64,000 nucleotides of DNA from Nitrososphaerota archaeon (GTDB taxonomy: Archaea; Thermoproteota; Nitrososphaeria; Nitrososphaerales; UBA57): the NCBI GenBank assembly GCA_024860875.1, contig JACPSZ010000007.1, positions 84,218-148,217 on the forward strand, written 5' to 3'. The position numbers and the translations under genes were made by a program. Shown here piece after piece: positions 43,197 through 53,473 of this stretch. The notes beneath the pieces are model-generated. The model had not been told where the DNA came from and ran no database searches. It saw only the letters and a program-made list of their open reading frames with translations. Each line of letters begins with the position of its first letter. The stretch's first letter is position 1.

Positions 43197-44141
43197 TTGA
43201 AGAGCATAGCAGAAGCACCTGGCAAAGTAATTCTTGCAGGAGAGCACTTTGTTGTATGGGGCTCGACCGCGCTAGCCGCAGCAATAGACAAGAGGGTTCG
43301 AGCGGTGACAGAATTGGCCGACGAAGATGAAATAGTGTCGGAGAATTATGGGACGTCAAGCAAGCTGTCTAACGGCGTAACAAAAGGGTTCTACCCAATA
43401 GCGAAGACGATCTATGCAACAAAAAACTACATTGGAAGCAGAAAAAAGGTCAGGGTGACAATAAGATCTGATATACCTTCTTCGTCTGGTCTCGGTTCCT
43501 CAAGCGCGGTAGCAGTTTCAACTGTAGCTTCAATTGCCGGTGCGTTAGATGTAAAATTGGCTGAAAAAGAGATTTTTGACCTTGCCATAATTTCTGAGAA
43601 GATAGTGCATGGAAACCCTTCGGGGATAGATGTTGCAGTTGCTGTGTATGGAGGGGTTCTGCTCTTCCGAAAAGGCGAGCAGCCCAAAGAAGTGAAAATG
43701 AGCTCTCAATTTGAAATTGTCGTAGGGCTGAGCGGCCTCTCTAGAAAGACTGCAAGGATGATAAACAGGGTTGCAGAAACAAGGCGAAACCTCCCTAACT
43801 TCTTTAATGCTTTGGTGTCATCATCATCTCATCTATCTGTAATGGTTTCAAAATCGCTTGCTGATGGGAATTTTGATGATTTGGCATCGATAATGAGTTT
43901 CCACAATTCTGCTCTCTCATGGTTCGGGTTATCGACTCAGCAGATAGACAAGATGGTCGAAACCTGCTTGGCAAGCGGAGCATTGGCAGCTAAGATTACA
44001 GGAGGAGGAGGCGGAGGGGCTATAGTAGCACTACCAAGGCAGGGCAAGGCAGAAGACATCGTCAACGCTCTAAAGTCAAAAGGTTTCGAATCGTTCTCCG
44101 TAAAAATACCCCAGCAGGGCGTGAAGGCATGGAAAGAGTAG
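43197..44141 (+). CDS. mvk: mevalonate kinase
   Basis: 314 residues of the GHMP kinase superfamily. APGKVILAGEHFVVWG at the start, the phosphate loop PSSSGLGSSSAVAVS and the C-terminal KITGGGGGGAIVAL are diagnostic. It phosphorylates mevalonate, feeding archaeal membrane-lipid synthesis. GGTGA lies four bases before a TTG start. It overlaps ipk by 13 bases. Confidence 0.94.
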   Translation: MKSIAEAPGKVILAGEHFVVWGSTALAAAIDKRVRAVTELADEDEIVSENYGTSSKLSNGVTKGFYPIAKTIYATKNYIGSRKKVRVTIRSDIPSSSGLGSSSAVAVSTVASIAGALDVKLAEKEIFDLAIISEKIVHGNPSGIDVAVAVYGGVLLFRKGEQPKEVKMSSQFEIVVGLSGLSRKTARMINRVAETRRNLPNFFNALVSSSSHLSVMVSKSLADGNFDDLASIMSFHNSALSWFGLSTQQIDKMVETCLASGALAAKITGGGGGGAIVALPRQGKAEDIVNALKSKGFESFSVKIPQQGVKAWKE

Positions 44142-44899
44142 TCATCTTGAAGGTTGGAGGTTCCGTAATAACGGAGAAGGACAAGCCCTTTACCGTACGT
44201 ACAGAGGGGATTCAGGTAGTTGCTGAAGCGATAGCAGAATATAGCAAGCCATTGTTTGTTGTGCATGGAGCAGGGTCTTTTGGACATTTTCTGGCAAAGA
44301 AATACGGCCTGTCAAGGAAGCCCTCTAACGTAAAGCCCGAGGCTGTATCTGAAATCAGGGCCTCAGTACTGAAACTCAATTCCATAGTCGTTGATGCGAT
44401 TCAGTCTAAAGGGGTGAACCTGTACTGGCTTCAGCCGTACGCGTTTTACAGAGACGAAAGGAGCAGGGAGAAGCTGGCTTCGTTATTGATGAAGTTAATC
44501 GAAAAAGGAGTTTCGCCGTTAAGCTTCGGAGATGTCATTCCTACTGAAGACGGCTTTAGGATAATTTCAGGCGACGAAATCGTAAGAGACCTTGCAAGCC
44601 TGCTGAAACCAAGCAGAGTGGTTTTTGCCACGAATGTTGACGGCATCTACAGGAACTTCAGGACAGATAAAAAGCCGATACAAGAAATCCTCGTTGAAGA
44701 TATCAAAGCATTGGTATTCAGGCCTGTGAGGGACGATGTCACAGGAGGGATGAAAGGGAAACTCGTCGAAACGATAAGGATTGCTGAAATAGGCGTAAAT
44801 GTGTTATTCACAAACGGCTTAAAGAAGGAGCGGCTGATCAAAGCGTTAAAAGGGAAGGACCCCGACGGCACTCTCGTAAAAGGGAGAGTAGTTGCCTAG
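44129..44899 (+). CDS. ipk: isopentenyl phosphate kinase
   Basis: 256 residues of the amino-acid kinase fold. ILKVGGSVITEKDKP and HGAGSFGH, whose His is the IPK-specific substrate contact, identify it, with DVTGGMKGKLVE near the C-terminus. It makes IPP from isopentenyl phosphate, the last step of the archaeal mevalonate variants. Confidence 0.94.
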   Translation: MERVVILKVGGSVITEKDKPFTVRTEGIQVVAEAIAEYSKPLFVVHGAGSFGHFLAKKYGLSRKPSNVKPEAVSEIRASVLKLNSIVVDAIQSKGVNLYWLQPYAFYRDERSREKLASLLMKLIEKGVSPLSFGDVIPTEDGFRIISGDEIVRDLASLLKPSRVVFATNVDGIYRNFRTDKKPIQEILVEDIKALVFRPVRDDVTGGMKGKLVETIRIAEIGVNVLFTNGLKKERLIKALKGKDPDGTLVKGRVVA

Positions 44900-45983
44900 C
44901 CTACCATTAGAACAGGCTAAAATTGAAGACAGGAAGAAAGAGGGTATCATTATAACTCTTAACGAGCAGGTTCAGGCAAGGGAAACTTCGACGCTTCTTG
45001 AGTGCGTCCATTTAATCCACAGCGCCCTGCCTGAGCTGAACTTTGATGAAGTTGACACCTCAATATCCTTTCTGGGGCACAAGTTCTCCGCTCCGATACT
45101 GATAGATTCGATGACAGGAGGGACACATGCAGCAACGAAGTTGAATGAAACTCTAGCCAGAGCCGCTGCAAAATATGAATTGGGAATGGGGGTAGGAAGC
45201 CAGAGGGCTGGTTTGAAATCAGAGGCACTTGCAGAAACTTACAAGGTTGTTAGGAAAGCAGCGCCAGAAATTTTTGCAATGGCGAATATTGGAGGGGCGC
45301 AGCTTGCAGATAACCTATCATTGAAAGACGCACAAAAGTTGGTCGAAATGATCAATGCGGATGCACTTGCAGTTCACCTAAATCCTCTTCAAGAGCTCGT
45401 GCAGCCCGAAGGAGAACCAAGATTCAAAGGAGTACTAAACAGAATCAAAGAATTGTCCTCAAAGATCAGCGTCCCCATAATTGTGAAAGAGGTCGGTGCG
45501 GGAATATCCAAAGAGGTCGCCTTGCGTCTGATCAAATCTGGAGTAGCAGCTATCAATGTTTCAGGTCTTGGCGGTACGAGCTGGGCTGGTGTTGAGCAGA
45601 TCAGGGCTAAAACCAGCAAGAATATGAAAAAGGCAGAACTAGGCGAGATATTCTGGGACTGGGGCATACCCACTGCAGCAAGTTTGATAGAAGTCAGAAA
45701 GGCTGTTAAGGTTCCCCTAATAGCCTCGGGTGGCTTGAGAAATGGGCTGGATATAGCAAAGTGTATTGTTCTGGGAGCTAATCTGTGCGGTATGGCCTTA
45801 CCAATGTTAAAACATGCTGCGGAATCTTTTGAATCGCTCTGCGAATTTATGGAGGGTCTGCAGTTTCAGCTGCAGTCTGCAATGTTTTTGGTCGGTGCTA
45901 AAAATGCTAAAGAATTATCAAAAGCTAGGCACGTAATTACTGGCGACCTATTAGACTGGAACAAGGCGGGGGAGAGTAGATGA
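44892..45983 (+). CDS. fni: type 2 isopentenyl-diphosphate isomerase
   Basis: 363 residues, FMN-dependent barrel. ILIDSMTGGTHAATKLNETL, GMGVGSQRAGL, ANIGGAQL, AVHLNPLQELVQPEG and VSGLGGTSWA are type 2 signatures. It interconverts IPP and DMAPP. The TTG start overlaps ipk by eight bases; the stop overlaps the next start (ATGA). Confidence 0.95.
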   Translation: MPSLPLEQAKIEDRKKEGIIITLNEQVQARETSTLLECVHLIHSALPELNFDEVDTSISFLGHKFSAPILIDSMTGGTHAATKLNETLARAAAKYELGMGVGSQRAGLKSEALAETYKVVRKAAPEIFAMANIGGAQLADNLSLKDAQKLVEMINADALAVHLNPLQELVQPEGEPRFKGVLNRIKELSSKISVPIIVKEVGAGISKEVALRLIKSGVAAINVSGLGGTSWAGVEQIRAKTSKNMKKAELGEIFWDWGIPTAASLIEVRKAVKVPLIASGGLRNGLDIAKCIVLGANLCGMALPMLKHAAESFESLCEFMEGLQFQLQSAMFLVGAKNAKELSKARHVITGDLLDWNKAGESR

Positions 45984-47011
45984 CATCGGTAGGGCTGCTT
46001 GATTTCCTGTCGGCAAACGTTGCCATGCTTAGAAAGTACATCCTCGATTATCTCCCCAAAGATCACAACGTCCCTGAAATCGATCTCCTCTACAAGATGA
46101 TGAGGGATTATCCGTCAAGGCCGTCAAAAGGGCTCAGGCCAAGTCTGTGTATACTTGTGTGCGAAGCTTTTGGAGGGAAGAACGAAGAGTCGATAGTTTC
46201 TGCCGCTGCGCTTGAAATCTTCCAGAACTGGATTCTCATACATGACGATATTGAAGACCAGTCTGAATTCAGGAGAGGCGGCCCAGTCCTCCAAAAGCTC
46301 CATGGCATACCGCTAGCAATCAACGCTGGTGATGCGTTGCATGCAAAGATGTGGGGGCTCTTAATGAGGAACGGTGAAATTCTCGGAGAGAAAATCTGCT
46401 ACCTCCTTATGCAGGAATTCAGCAGAATGGTCGACGAGACTACAGAAGGCCAGCATCTGGAGGTAAGCTGGACTGAAGACAACAAATGGGACCTTACCGA
46501 GGATGATTATTTCCTCATGGTGCAAAAGAAAACATCCTGGTACACTTGCGTATCTCCGTGTAGGCTGGGCTACCTTATCGCTACTAAGAAGCCTCTTGCA
46601 AAGAACAGCTTTGTAAGGTTTGGCATCGACCTCGGAACTGCGTTCCAAATCCGTGACGACATTCTGAACCTTACCGCAGGGAAAAAATACGGCAAAGAGA
46701 TTGGAGGTGATATTGTCGAGGGTAAACGTACGCTCGTCCTGATAAACCTTATAGAATCTGCAAACTCGAAAGATGTTGAAACAATCAAGAAGATAATGAG
46801 CGAAGGCAAAAGGAAAAGCCCTGCAGAGGTGCAGAAGATCCTTGAGCTAATGCAAAAATATGATTCAATAGAGTATGCAAAGAAGAGGGCTGAGGAGTTT
46901 TCTAGATCAGCCGTAAAGCAATTTGGCCAGATATTCGGACACCTTCCAGATTCGAAGGCGAAGCGCAACTTGCACTCATTAGTAGAATTCATGGTATCGC
47001 GAGACTGGTAA
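45980..47011 (+). CDS. polyprenyl diphosphate synthase (GGPP-type)
   Basis: 343 residues of the trans-prenyltransferase family. The first aspartate-rich motif is HDDIEDQSEFRRGGP, and the second is RDDILNL (DDxxN rather than DDxxD, also seen in GGPP synthases). GLRPSLCILVCEAFGG and EGKRTLVLINLIE flank them. In its place beside mvk, ipk and fni it probably makes C20 chains for archaeol-type lipids; exact chain length is not readable. Confidence 0.9.
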   Translation: MTSVGLLDFLSANVAMLRKYILDYLPKDHNVPEIDLLYKMMRDYPSRPSKGLRPSLCILVCEAFGGKNEESIVSAAALEIFQNWILIHDDIEDQSEFRRGGPVLQKLHGIPLAINAGDALHAKMWGLLMRNGEILGEKICYLLMQEFSRMVDETTEGQHLEVSWTEDNKWDLTEDDYFLMVQKKTSWYTCVSPCRLGYLIATKKPLAKNSFVRFGIDLGTAFQIRDDILNLTAGKKYGKEIGGDIVEGKRTLVLINLIESANSKDVETIKKIMSEGKRKSPAEVQKILELMQKYDSIEYAKKRAEEFSRSAVKQFGQIFGHLPDSKAKRNLHSLVEFMVSRDW

Positions 47012-47029
47012 CAGGAGAACGGTTCAGCA

Positions 47030-48745
47030 TTGGCAATGAACGAAGAACTTCGCAAGGCGATAGTAAAACATGCTCTTGTTAACGCTTTCAAACACGATGG
47101 AAAAGCTGACGCCGGGGCAGTGCTCGCAAAGATTCTTGGCGAACATCAGGAGCTGAAGCAAAAAGCGAAGGAACTTGTCCCAGAAATACGTGCAATTGTG
47201 CAAGAGTTAAACAAATTACCTCCAGGGTCGCAGAGGCATAAGCTCGAAGCAGATTTCCCAGAAGCCTACGCAGAGCTCTTTGAAAAGAAGGAAGAGGTCA
47301 AGCAGTTCCCTCCTCTCGAAGGTGCAGAGCTCGGCAAAGTGGTTACGAGATTCCCACCAGAGCCCAACGGTTTTCCTCACATAGGTCATGCCAAGGCAGT
47401 CTTCATATCCTATGAGTATGCAAAGATGTACAAAGGGAAACTGATACTACGTTTTGACGACACAAACCCTGCAGCTGAGAAGTTGGAATATTATGATGCG
47501 ATAAGAGAAGGGCTAGACTGGCTAGGCGTAAAGCCAGATATTGTAAAAAATACGTCCGATGACATGGAGAGGATTTACAAACATGCAAAGAAGTTCATTG
47601 AAGATGGCTACCTCTACGTCTGCCTGTGCAACGCTGAAACTGTAAAGGAGAACAGAGCATCCGCAAAAGAATGCGAGCACAGAAACATTGGAACTGAAAA
47701 ATCCCTTATAAGCTGGGAGAAGATGTTCAATGAATACGATGCAGGTGCAGCGATAGTTCGCTTCAAAGGTTACATGGCAGCCCTGAATACGGTAATGCGT
47801 GACCCTACAATGTTCAGAATCGTCGAAGAAACTCATCCGTTAAAAGGGGCAAAGTACAGAGTTTGGCCGACTTATGATTTTGTTGCACCGATTGAAGATA
47901 GTAGCGATGGAGTTACACACGCCTTTAGGACAAAAGAGTACGAGTTGAGGGACGAATTGTACTATAGAATAATCGATGCTGGTAAGTTAAGGAAGCCAAG
48001 GGTCGTCGAGTTTTCAAGGCTATCTTTTAGAGGAACACCAGTATCAAAGAGAAAGATCAAACCTCTGGTAGAGCAGAACCTTGTCGATGGCTGGAGCGAC
48101 CCGAGGCTGCCAACACTTATCGCATTAAGAAGAAGAGGGATACTACCAGGAGCAATCAGAGAGTTTGTTATGAGTCTAGGCGTGAGCAAGAGCGAATCGG
48201 CGCCAACATGGGATCTGCTAGAAGCCCTCAACAGGAAACTAATCGATCCCATTGCAAAAAGGTACTTCTTCGTCCCCGATCCTGTACCTCTAGAAGTTCC
48301 CGATGCACCTGCATTCGATTTGAAAATGAAGTTACACCCTGACAAAGACCTAGGCGAGAAGGCCGTAAAGACTGCAAACCAATTCTTCATAGCAGCAAGC
48401 GATGCAAACACATTGAGAGTAGGAGATGTATTTCGCCTTATGGAACTCTTTAACGTAAAAATAATCAAAAAAGACAGCAAATTAGTGGGAAAATTTGCTG
48501 GGACAGAAATAATCCAATCTTCAAAGAAGATACAGTGGGTGACAAAAGACTCTCTGCCCTTTGCTGTTAAAGTTCCGGGCATTCTCTACATAGACGATGT
48601 TTATAATGAAAAGAGCATGCAAATTGTGAATGGTCTAGCGGAAAAATCATGCAAGGATCTTAAAATCGGCGAGATAATACAGTTCACAAGGTTCGGCTTC
48701 TGCAGGATCGATGAGCCCCAAGTAGCAATACTTACGCACAAGTGA
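47030..48745 (+). CDS. gltX: glutamyl-tRNA synthetase (archaeal GluRS)
   Basis: 571 residues, class I. The HIGH motif is PEPNGFPHIGHAKA and the KMSKS-like loop is GTPVSKRKIK. An N-terminal helical part of about 95 residues and a beta-barrel C-terminus are of the archaeal/GlnRS-like type, which often also charges tRNA-Gln for later amidation. The start is TTG at 47030 or ATG at 47036. Confidence 0.94.
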   Translation: MAMNEELRKAIVKHALVNAFKHDGKADAGAVLAKILGEHQELKQKAKELVPEIRAIVQELNKLPPGSQRHKLEADFPEAYAELFEKKEEVKQFPPLEGAELGKVVTRFPPEPNGFPHIGHAKAVFISYEYAKMYKGKLILRFDDTNPAAEKLEYYDAIREGLDWLGVKPDIVKNTSDDMERIYKHAKKFIEDGYLYVCLCNAETVKENRASAKECEHRNIGTEKSLISWEKMFNEYDAGAAIVRFKGYMAALNTVMRDPTMFRIVEETHPLKGAKYRVWPTYDFVAPIEDSSDGVTHAFRTKEYELRDELYYRIIDAGKLRKPRVVEFSRLSFRGTPVSKRKIKPLVEQNLVDGWSDPRLPTLIALRRRGILPGAIREFVMSLGVSKSESAPTWDLLEALNRKLIDPIAKRYFFVPDPVPLEVPDAPAFDLKMKLHPDKDLGEKAVKTANQFFIAASDANTLRVGDVFRLMELFNVKIIKKDSKLVGKFAGTEIIQSSKKIQWVTKDSLPFAVKVPGILYIDDVYNEKSMQIVNGLAEKSCKDLKIGEIIQFTRFGFCRIDEPQVAILTHK

Positions 48746-50013
48746 GCATTTTGCTGGACAAGGAGTGGAGTTCCACGGTTAAGAAGAGCGTACTTGCGAG
48801 CCGCTACAAGGATGGCATAAAGCCTCACTACGAAAGATATTCCCTGCCGAATTTAGCATCGACGATAGCAGATCATTTTCACAAAAATTCAGAGCGAGCT
48901 CCAGCTATCATGGATGAAACTGTAAAGGAAGTGCTCGAGGATAGCGAAACCGTGGTTTTTTTCCTGTTTGACGGCTTTGGAGATAAATTGGTACAAACGC
49001 TGCAGAAAGACGAGTATCTTAAATCGATGTTGCAATCAAGCCATTACGCTCCCATAACTACAACTTTTCCTTCAACTACTACGACAGCGCTGGCATCTGC
49101 AAACACGGGACTGTTTCCCGAACAGCACGGCATTATTGGCCATACGATGTACCTGAAGAAGCTAGGAGTTATTGCGAGCCTGATAAGTTTCAGCCCCGTA
49201 GCGGAATTGCATAAGGGTACACTTCTTGTGTCGGGGCTAGAGCCGAGAGAGCTGATCAATGGTAGTACCATTTACGAAGAATTGAGCGATGATGGCATTG
49301 AATCTGCAGTTCTAACGAAAAATGCCTACCGCTCGAGCGGTCTAACTAGGATGATACATGCTGGCGCCGAAATCATTGCCTATAATGTAGCATCGGACAT
49401 GATAACGCAACTCAGGAAGATCATCGAAGCACAGAAGCATCGGTTCATCTTTGCTTACTGGGACGCCATGGACATAGCCGCACACACTTACGGCGCAGGA
49501 GAGGACGAAGTTCTTGCAGAGGTACGAAGTTTCTTTCACGTTCTTCAGACAGAGCTGTTCAAGATGCTCAATAGAAGGACTGCGAAAAAGACTTCCTACT
49601 TCATGACTGGCGATCATGGACATATTACGGTAGAAAGTAGCAGGAGGATAATTGCAAACGACTATCCCGAATTTGTAAAGAACATACAGATAATGCCTGC
49701 AGGCGATTCGCGTGCTTCCTTCATTAAAACTACAGAAGGTGGTGATGCAAGGATTCGGAAGTTTTTCGCAGGGCTCAAGGGCAAAGTTGATCTTATACCA
49801 ACAGACAAAGCTGTTCAAGAAGGATTGTTCGGGAAGGGCAAGATGAGTAAGGATGTTAGAGAGGTTCTTGGCGATTATCTAGTACTCTCTGAGCAAGACT
49901 ACGCATTCATCTACAGGTACAGGAAGAGGGAAGAGATGGATCTTATAGGCTACCATGGAGGTTTGCATCAAGACGAAATGTTGGTTCCGATGATATTCGG
50001 GCATTTCAGTTAA
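48742..50013 (+). CDS. alkaline-phosphatase superfamily hydrolase (phosphodiesterase-like)
   Basis: 423 residues. FFLFDGFGDKL holds the first metal-binding Asp; FPSTTTTALASANTG carries the nucleophile Thr as in nucleotide pyrophosphatase/phosphodiesterases; FAYWDAMDIAAHTYG and MTGDHGHI give the other metal ligands. There is no signal peptide, so it is likely cytoplasmic, possibly a phosphoglycerate mutase-like or phosphodiesterase enzyme. GTGA overlap with gltX. Convergent four-base overlap with the Dph6-like gene. Confidence 0.8.
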   Translation: MSILLDKEWSSTVKKSVLASRYKDGIKPHYERYSLPNLASTIADHFHKNSERAPAIMDETVKEVLEDSETVVFFLFDGFGDKLVQTLQKDEYLKSMLQSSHYAPITTTFPSTTTTALASANTGLFPEQHGIIGHTMYLKKLGVIASLISFSPVAELHKGTLLVSGLEPRELINGSTIYEELSDDGIESAVLTKNAYRSSGLTRMIHAGAEIIAYNVASDMITQLRKIIEAQKHRFIFAYWDAMDIAAHTYGAGEDEVLAEVRSFFHVLQTELFKMLNRRTAKKTSYFMTGDHGHITVESSRRIIANDYPEFVKNIQIMPAGDSRASFIKTTEGGDARIRKFFAGLKGKVDLIPTDKAVQEGLFGKGKMSKDVREVLGDYLVLSEQDYAFIYRYRKREEMDLIGYHGGLHQDEMLVPMIFGHFS

Positions 50014-50675
50014 GCTGGTATCAGATCGCAGTAGTAGAAGCGGTTGTCCCTCAGAACAACTTCCCCTTTCCTGATACGTATGCTTTCCCTGAATATTGGA
50101 CCACTATATGCGAATGAGTGAAATTCTCCATATTCTCCGCAAGGATCAACATTCGGAGGAAAATCAGCCAATAACTGTTCGTCAAATTCCCTGCCAGCAA
50201 ACTTTCCGTCAAGAGATTTTGAGTCTACGCATGAAAGTGCAGCCTTGAAGCCAAGCCGTATTACAGTATGAGCAAGTTCTCTAGTGTCTCTCTTCCATAA
50301 GGGGAAGATACCGCTCATGCCAAGCTTTGCAAGCTTCTCCTCGCGATATTTCCTGATATCTTCAAGAAAAAGATCTCCAAAGGCTACCTTGCTAACTCCA
50401 AGTTTAAGGTATTTTTCAAGTGTCTTTTGCATCTGTGCTTCGTATTCTTGATTGCTGGAATTCTTTGGAATTAGAACCTTTTCAAGAGGCAGATCTACTG
50501 AACCAGCCTGTTGCTCCAGCAGCTCCCTCCTCACGCCATGCATGCTTACCCTACCGTATTCTTTTGTGACCGTTGTTAACAGGGCAGCAACTTCGTAGTT
50601 TCCCGCCTTTTTGATTTCGTGAAGGGTCATCGCGCTGTCTTTGCCGCTGCTCCAAGAAAGGAGGATTTTCTCCAT
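50010..50675 (-). CDS. diphthine-ammonia ligase-like ATP pyrophosphatase (Dph6 family)
   Basis: 221 residues. The PP-loop LSWSSGKDSAM is near the N-terminus; ALSCVDSKSL and the hallmark DPCGEYGEFHSF lie in the second half. In eukaryotes Dph6 amidates diphthine on elongation factor 2, and archaeal members are thought to do the same. It lies four bases downstream of trpA but is not a Trp enzyme. Confidence 0.87.
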   Translation of the reverse strand: MEKILLSWSSGKDSAMTLHEIKKAGNYEVAALLTTVTKEYGRVSMHGVRRELLEQQAGSVDLPLEKVLIPKNSSNQEYEAQMQKTLEKYLKLGVSKVAFGDLFLEDIRKYREEKLAKLGMSGIFPLWKRDTRELAHTVIRLGFKAALSCVDSKSLDGKFAGREFDEQLLADFPPNVDPCGEYGEFHSFAYSGPIFRESIRIRKGEVVLRDNRFYYCDLIPA

Positions 50676-50679
50676 GCCC

Positions 50680-51489
50680 TCAGCTCGTCCGTATAGAGCT
50701 CAAGTCTTTTGCCAGACCTTCAAGCTCATTCAACATTTTCTTTCTGTCGTTAAGGTTTCTTTCTATCGTCCTGACAATCGCGCTTCCCACAATGACAGAG
50801 TCTGCTCCCTGATCAACAAAAGACCTTACATGTTCAGCCTTCGATATCCCGAAGCCTACCGCAACTGGAACTTTTCTATCAACCTTGCCGACTATTTCCC
50901 TGACTACTCTTCCAGAATATGCATCGAAAGATTCTCTGGCGCCTGTGACCCCGAATAACGGGACTACGTAGAGGAAACCTTTGGTTGCTGAAACTATGTT
51001 GCTGAGTCTCTTTGGATTTGTTGAAGGTGTTGCAAGGTATATTGTATCAATGCCCTCTTTTTGCGCAAACTTCCTGTACCCCGTAGATTCTTCCGGAGGT
51101 AGGTCTGGAACTACGATGCCAGAAACTCCTGATCTTAAGGCTAATTTCAGGAACCTCTCATCACCCATTTTGAATATTGGATTGTAATATGTCAGGATCA
51201 CTACGGGCACGTTCAGCGAACGGGCAATCTGATCTGCCATTTCAAGGACCATCGGTGGAGTTACCCCAGCATTCAGTGCTCTGAGTGACGAGGCTTGTAT
51301 TGTCGGACCATCTGCAATTGGATCAGAAAAAGGAATCCCTAATTCGATGATGTCGACTCCTCCATCGACAAGTGCTGCCGCAATATCAAAAGTTGCGTCT
51401 GGACCAGGATCGCCTGCTGTGATGAAGCCTACAAGCACAGCCCTTCCCTGCTTTTTTGCCGCCGCGAATGTTTTAGCTATCTTGCTCAG
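50680..51489 (-). CDS. trpA: tryptophan synthase alpha subunit with CTG start
   Basis: 269 residues as drawn. It splits indole-glycerol phosphate. [26 protein letters not shown] and [11 protein letters not shown] are typical. A GTG at 51438 would drop [16 protein letters not shown], which aligns with the normal TrpA N-terminus. The frame opens only three codons further up, where the sole plausible start is CTG at 51489-51487. That CTG overlaps the trpB stop as CTGA and has GGTGA six bases before it. Confidence 0.9.
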   Translation of the reverse strand: MSKIAKTFAAAKKQGRAVLVGFITAGDPGPDATFDIAAALVDGGVDIIELGIPFSDPIADGPTIQASSLRALNAGVTPPMVLEMADQIARSLNVPVVILTYYNPIFKMGDERFLKLALRSGVSGIVVPDLPPEESTGYRKFAQKEGIDTIYLATPSTNPKRLSNIVSATKGFLYVVPLFGVTGARESFDAYSGRVVREIVGKVDRKVPVAVGFGISKAEHVRSFVDQGADSVIVGSAIVRTIERNLNDRKKMLNELEGLAKDLSSIRTS

Positions 51490-52679
51490 ATATTCTCACC
51501 GAGATAATCTGCAATAATACCTACATCCTTGTCCCCTCTTCCCGACAGTGTCACAACTAGGCTTTCGTCCTTCTTCATCCTCTTTGCCATCTTCATTGCA
51601 TGAGCAACTGCGTGGGAGGGTTCTAGTGCAGGGAGTATCCCTTCCGCCCTCGAAAGCTCTAAGAACGCTTTTGCAGCCTCATCATCAGTAACAGAAACAT
51701 AATCGACCCTCTTCTCAACATGCAGAAAGGAATGCTCTGGTCCTACGCCTGGATAGTCAAGACCTGCAGAAATACTGTGCGTCTCTTTGACCTGACCATG
51801 TTCGTCCTGCAACACGTAGGTTAGCATCCCGTGAAATACTCCTTCCGTACCTGCACCTATAGATGCTGAATGTTGCCCAGTGCCTAATCCTTTTCCTCCA
51901 GCTTCAACTCCGACAAGTTTCGTGGGCGTATCAAGGAGAGGATAGAAGGTTCCCATGGCATTGCTCCCTCCTCCGACGCACCCTACTGCAGCAGTAGGAT
52001 ATCCCTTGGTAATAGAACGGAACTGTTTCTTGATTTCTTCTCCGATAACACTCTGGAAGTCTCGTACGATCATAGGATACGGATGGGGGCCTACGACAGA
52101 ACCAATCAAATAGTACGTAGTAGGTAGATTGGTCACCCAGTCCCTCATAGCTTCGTTGATGGCATCCTTCAAAGTCTTGGAGCCGCTTTCTACTGTATGC
52201 ACTTCTGCACCGAGCAGTTTCATTCTAAAGACATTCAGGTTCTGCCTCCTGACATCTTCAGAACCCATGTAGATTTCCGCCTTCAAGCCTAGCAATGCGC
52301 AGGCCATTGCCGTAGCAACTCCATGCTGTCCAGCCCCAGTTTCTGCTATGATCCGGCTCTTCCCCATTCTCTTTGCTAGCAAAGCTTGTCCCAGCGTGTT
52401 GTTGATCTTGTGCGCCCCTCCATGAAGCAAATCTTCTCTCTTGAGGTAGATCTTCGCCCCTCCACATTTTTTGGTCAAATTGCCTGCAAAGAATAACGGA
52501 GTAGGTCTTCCTGCATAGTTCGATAATAGGTGCTTTAATTCGGCCTTGAAGTTCCTGTCGCTCTTGAACTTCCTGTAAGATTTATCTAACTCCTGCACAG
52601 CGGGCATCAGAGTTTCTGGAACATATTGCCCTCCAAACCTGCCGAACTTGCCCCCTTTGGGAAACTCTTTGAACTTCAT
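51486..52679 (-). CDS. trpB: tryptophan synthase beta subunit
   Basis: 397 residues, TrpB1 type. The N-terminus [18 protein letters not shown], the PLP Lys in [39 protein letters not shown] and [10 protein letters not shown] are all present. It condenses indole with serine. Its ATG overlaps the trpC stop. Confidence 0.96.
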   Translation of the reverse strand: MKFKEFPKGGKFGRFGGQYVPETLMPAVQELDKSYRKFKSDRNFKAELKHLLSNYAGRPTPLFFAGNLTKKCGGAKIYLKREDLLHGGAHKINNTLGQALLAKRMGKSRIIAETGAGQHGVATAMACALLGLKAEIYMGSEDVRRQNLNVFRMKLLGAEVHTVESGSKTLKDAINEAMRDWVTNLPTTYYLIGSVVGPHPYPMIVRDFQSVIGEEIKKQFRSITKGYPTAAVGCVGGGSNAMGTFYPLLDTPTKLVGVEAGGKGLGTGQHSASIGAGTEGVFHGMLTYVLQDEHGQVKETHSISAGLDYPGVGPEHSFLHVEKRVDYVSVTDDEAAKAFLELSRAEGILPALEPSHAVAHAMKMAKRMKKDESLVVTLSGRGDKDVGIIADYLGENI

Positions 52680-53473
52680 TTCAGTAGCCTTGCCAGTTCA
52701 CTTACTTTTGCCTCTATGTCTTCTGACAACATTATCGATGTTCCAACAAGAAATGCTCCGACTCCAAGTTTAACCAGAAATGGCATCTCTTTTGGAGAGA
52801 ATATCCCGCTTTCGCTGATGATAAGTTTCTTGGTCTTGCTACCTTTTGACAATATTCTTGCTGTAGTTTCCATGTCCATCTCTAGAGTTCCGAGGTTCCT
52901 GTTGTTTATTCCGATCATGTCTCCGTCGCTCTTTATTGCTCGTTCGTATTCTTCCCTTGTATTGACTTCAAGGAGAACTTCAAGTTTGTTAGAATGAGCC
53001 TCATTGATTAATTCATTAAGATTTCCAAACTTATCGTTCGTAAACAACCTTTCGATAAGGAGTATGGCATCTGCTCCGAGTTTCTTTGCTGCGAGTATCT
53101 GTCTATTGTCAAGAATAAAATCCTTCATCAGAATCGGCAGCTTTGTTGCTTTCCTTGCCTGCTTGAGGTTTTCGAGGGAACCGTTGAAATGTTTAGGCTG
53201 AGTCAATACAGAAATTGCGCTTGCCCCTCCTCTCTCCATCGCTGAAACCACCGATTGGACGCTCTGCAGTTTTCTAATTGTACCTTTAGATGGTGACGAG
53301 AACTTCACTTCTGTAATTATTGGAATGTTCTTCCTTTTTTGCAGAGCCTTCCTCATGCTTACGGGCTTGTGCTTAGCATTGAAATCGACATCATAGAAGC
53401 CATCATCGACCATCTTCTTGACTTCTGCTGTAAATGCAATTAGAAAGTCAGTTTGCTGCTTCGAATTGCTCAA
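52676..53473 (-). CDS. trpC: indole-3-glycerol phosphate synthase
   Basis: 265 residues, TIM barrel. [14 protein letters not shown] carries the catalytic Lys, followed by [28 protein letters not shown] and [12 protein letters not shown] start overlapping trpD by 26 bases. It is not fused to trpF. Confidence 0.95.
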   Translation of the reverse strand: MSNSKQQTDFLIAFTAEVKKMVDDGFYDVDFNAKHKPVSMRKALQKRKNIPIITEVKFSSPSKGTIRKLQSVQSVVSAMERGGASAISVLTQPKHFNGSLENLKQARKATKLPILMKDFILDNRQILAAKKLGADAILLIERLFTNDKFGNLNELINEAHSNKLEVLLEVNTREEYERAIKSDGDMIGINNRNLGTLEMDMETTARILSKGSKTKKLIISESGIFSPKEMPFLVKLGVGAFLVGTSIMLSEDIEAKVSELARLLK

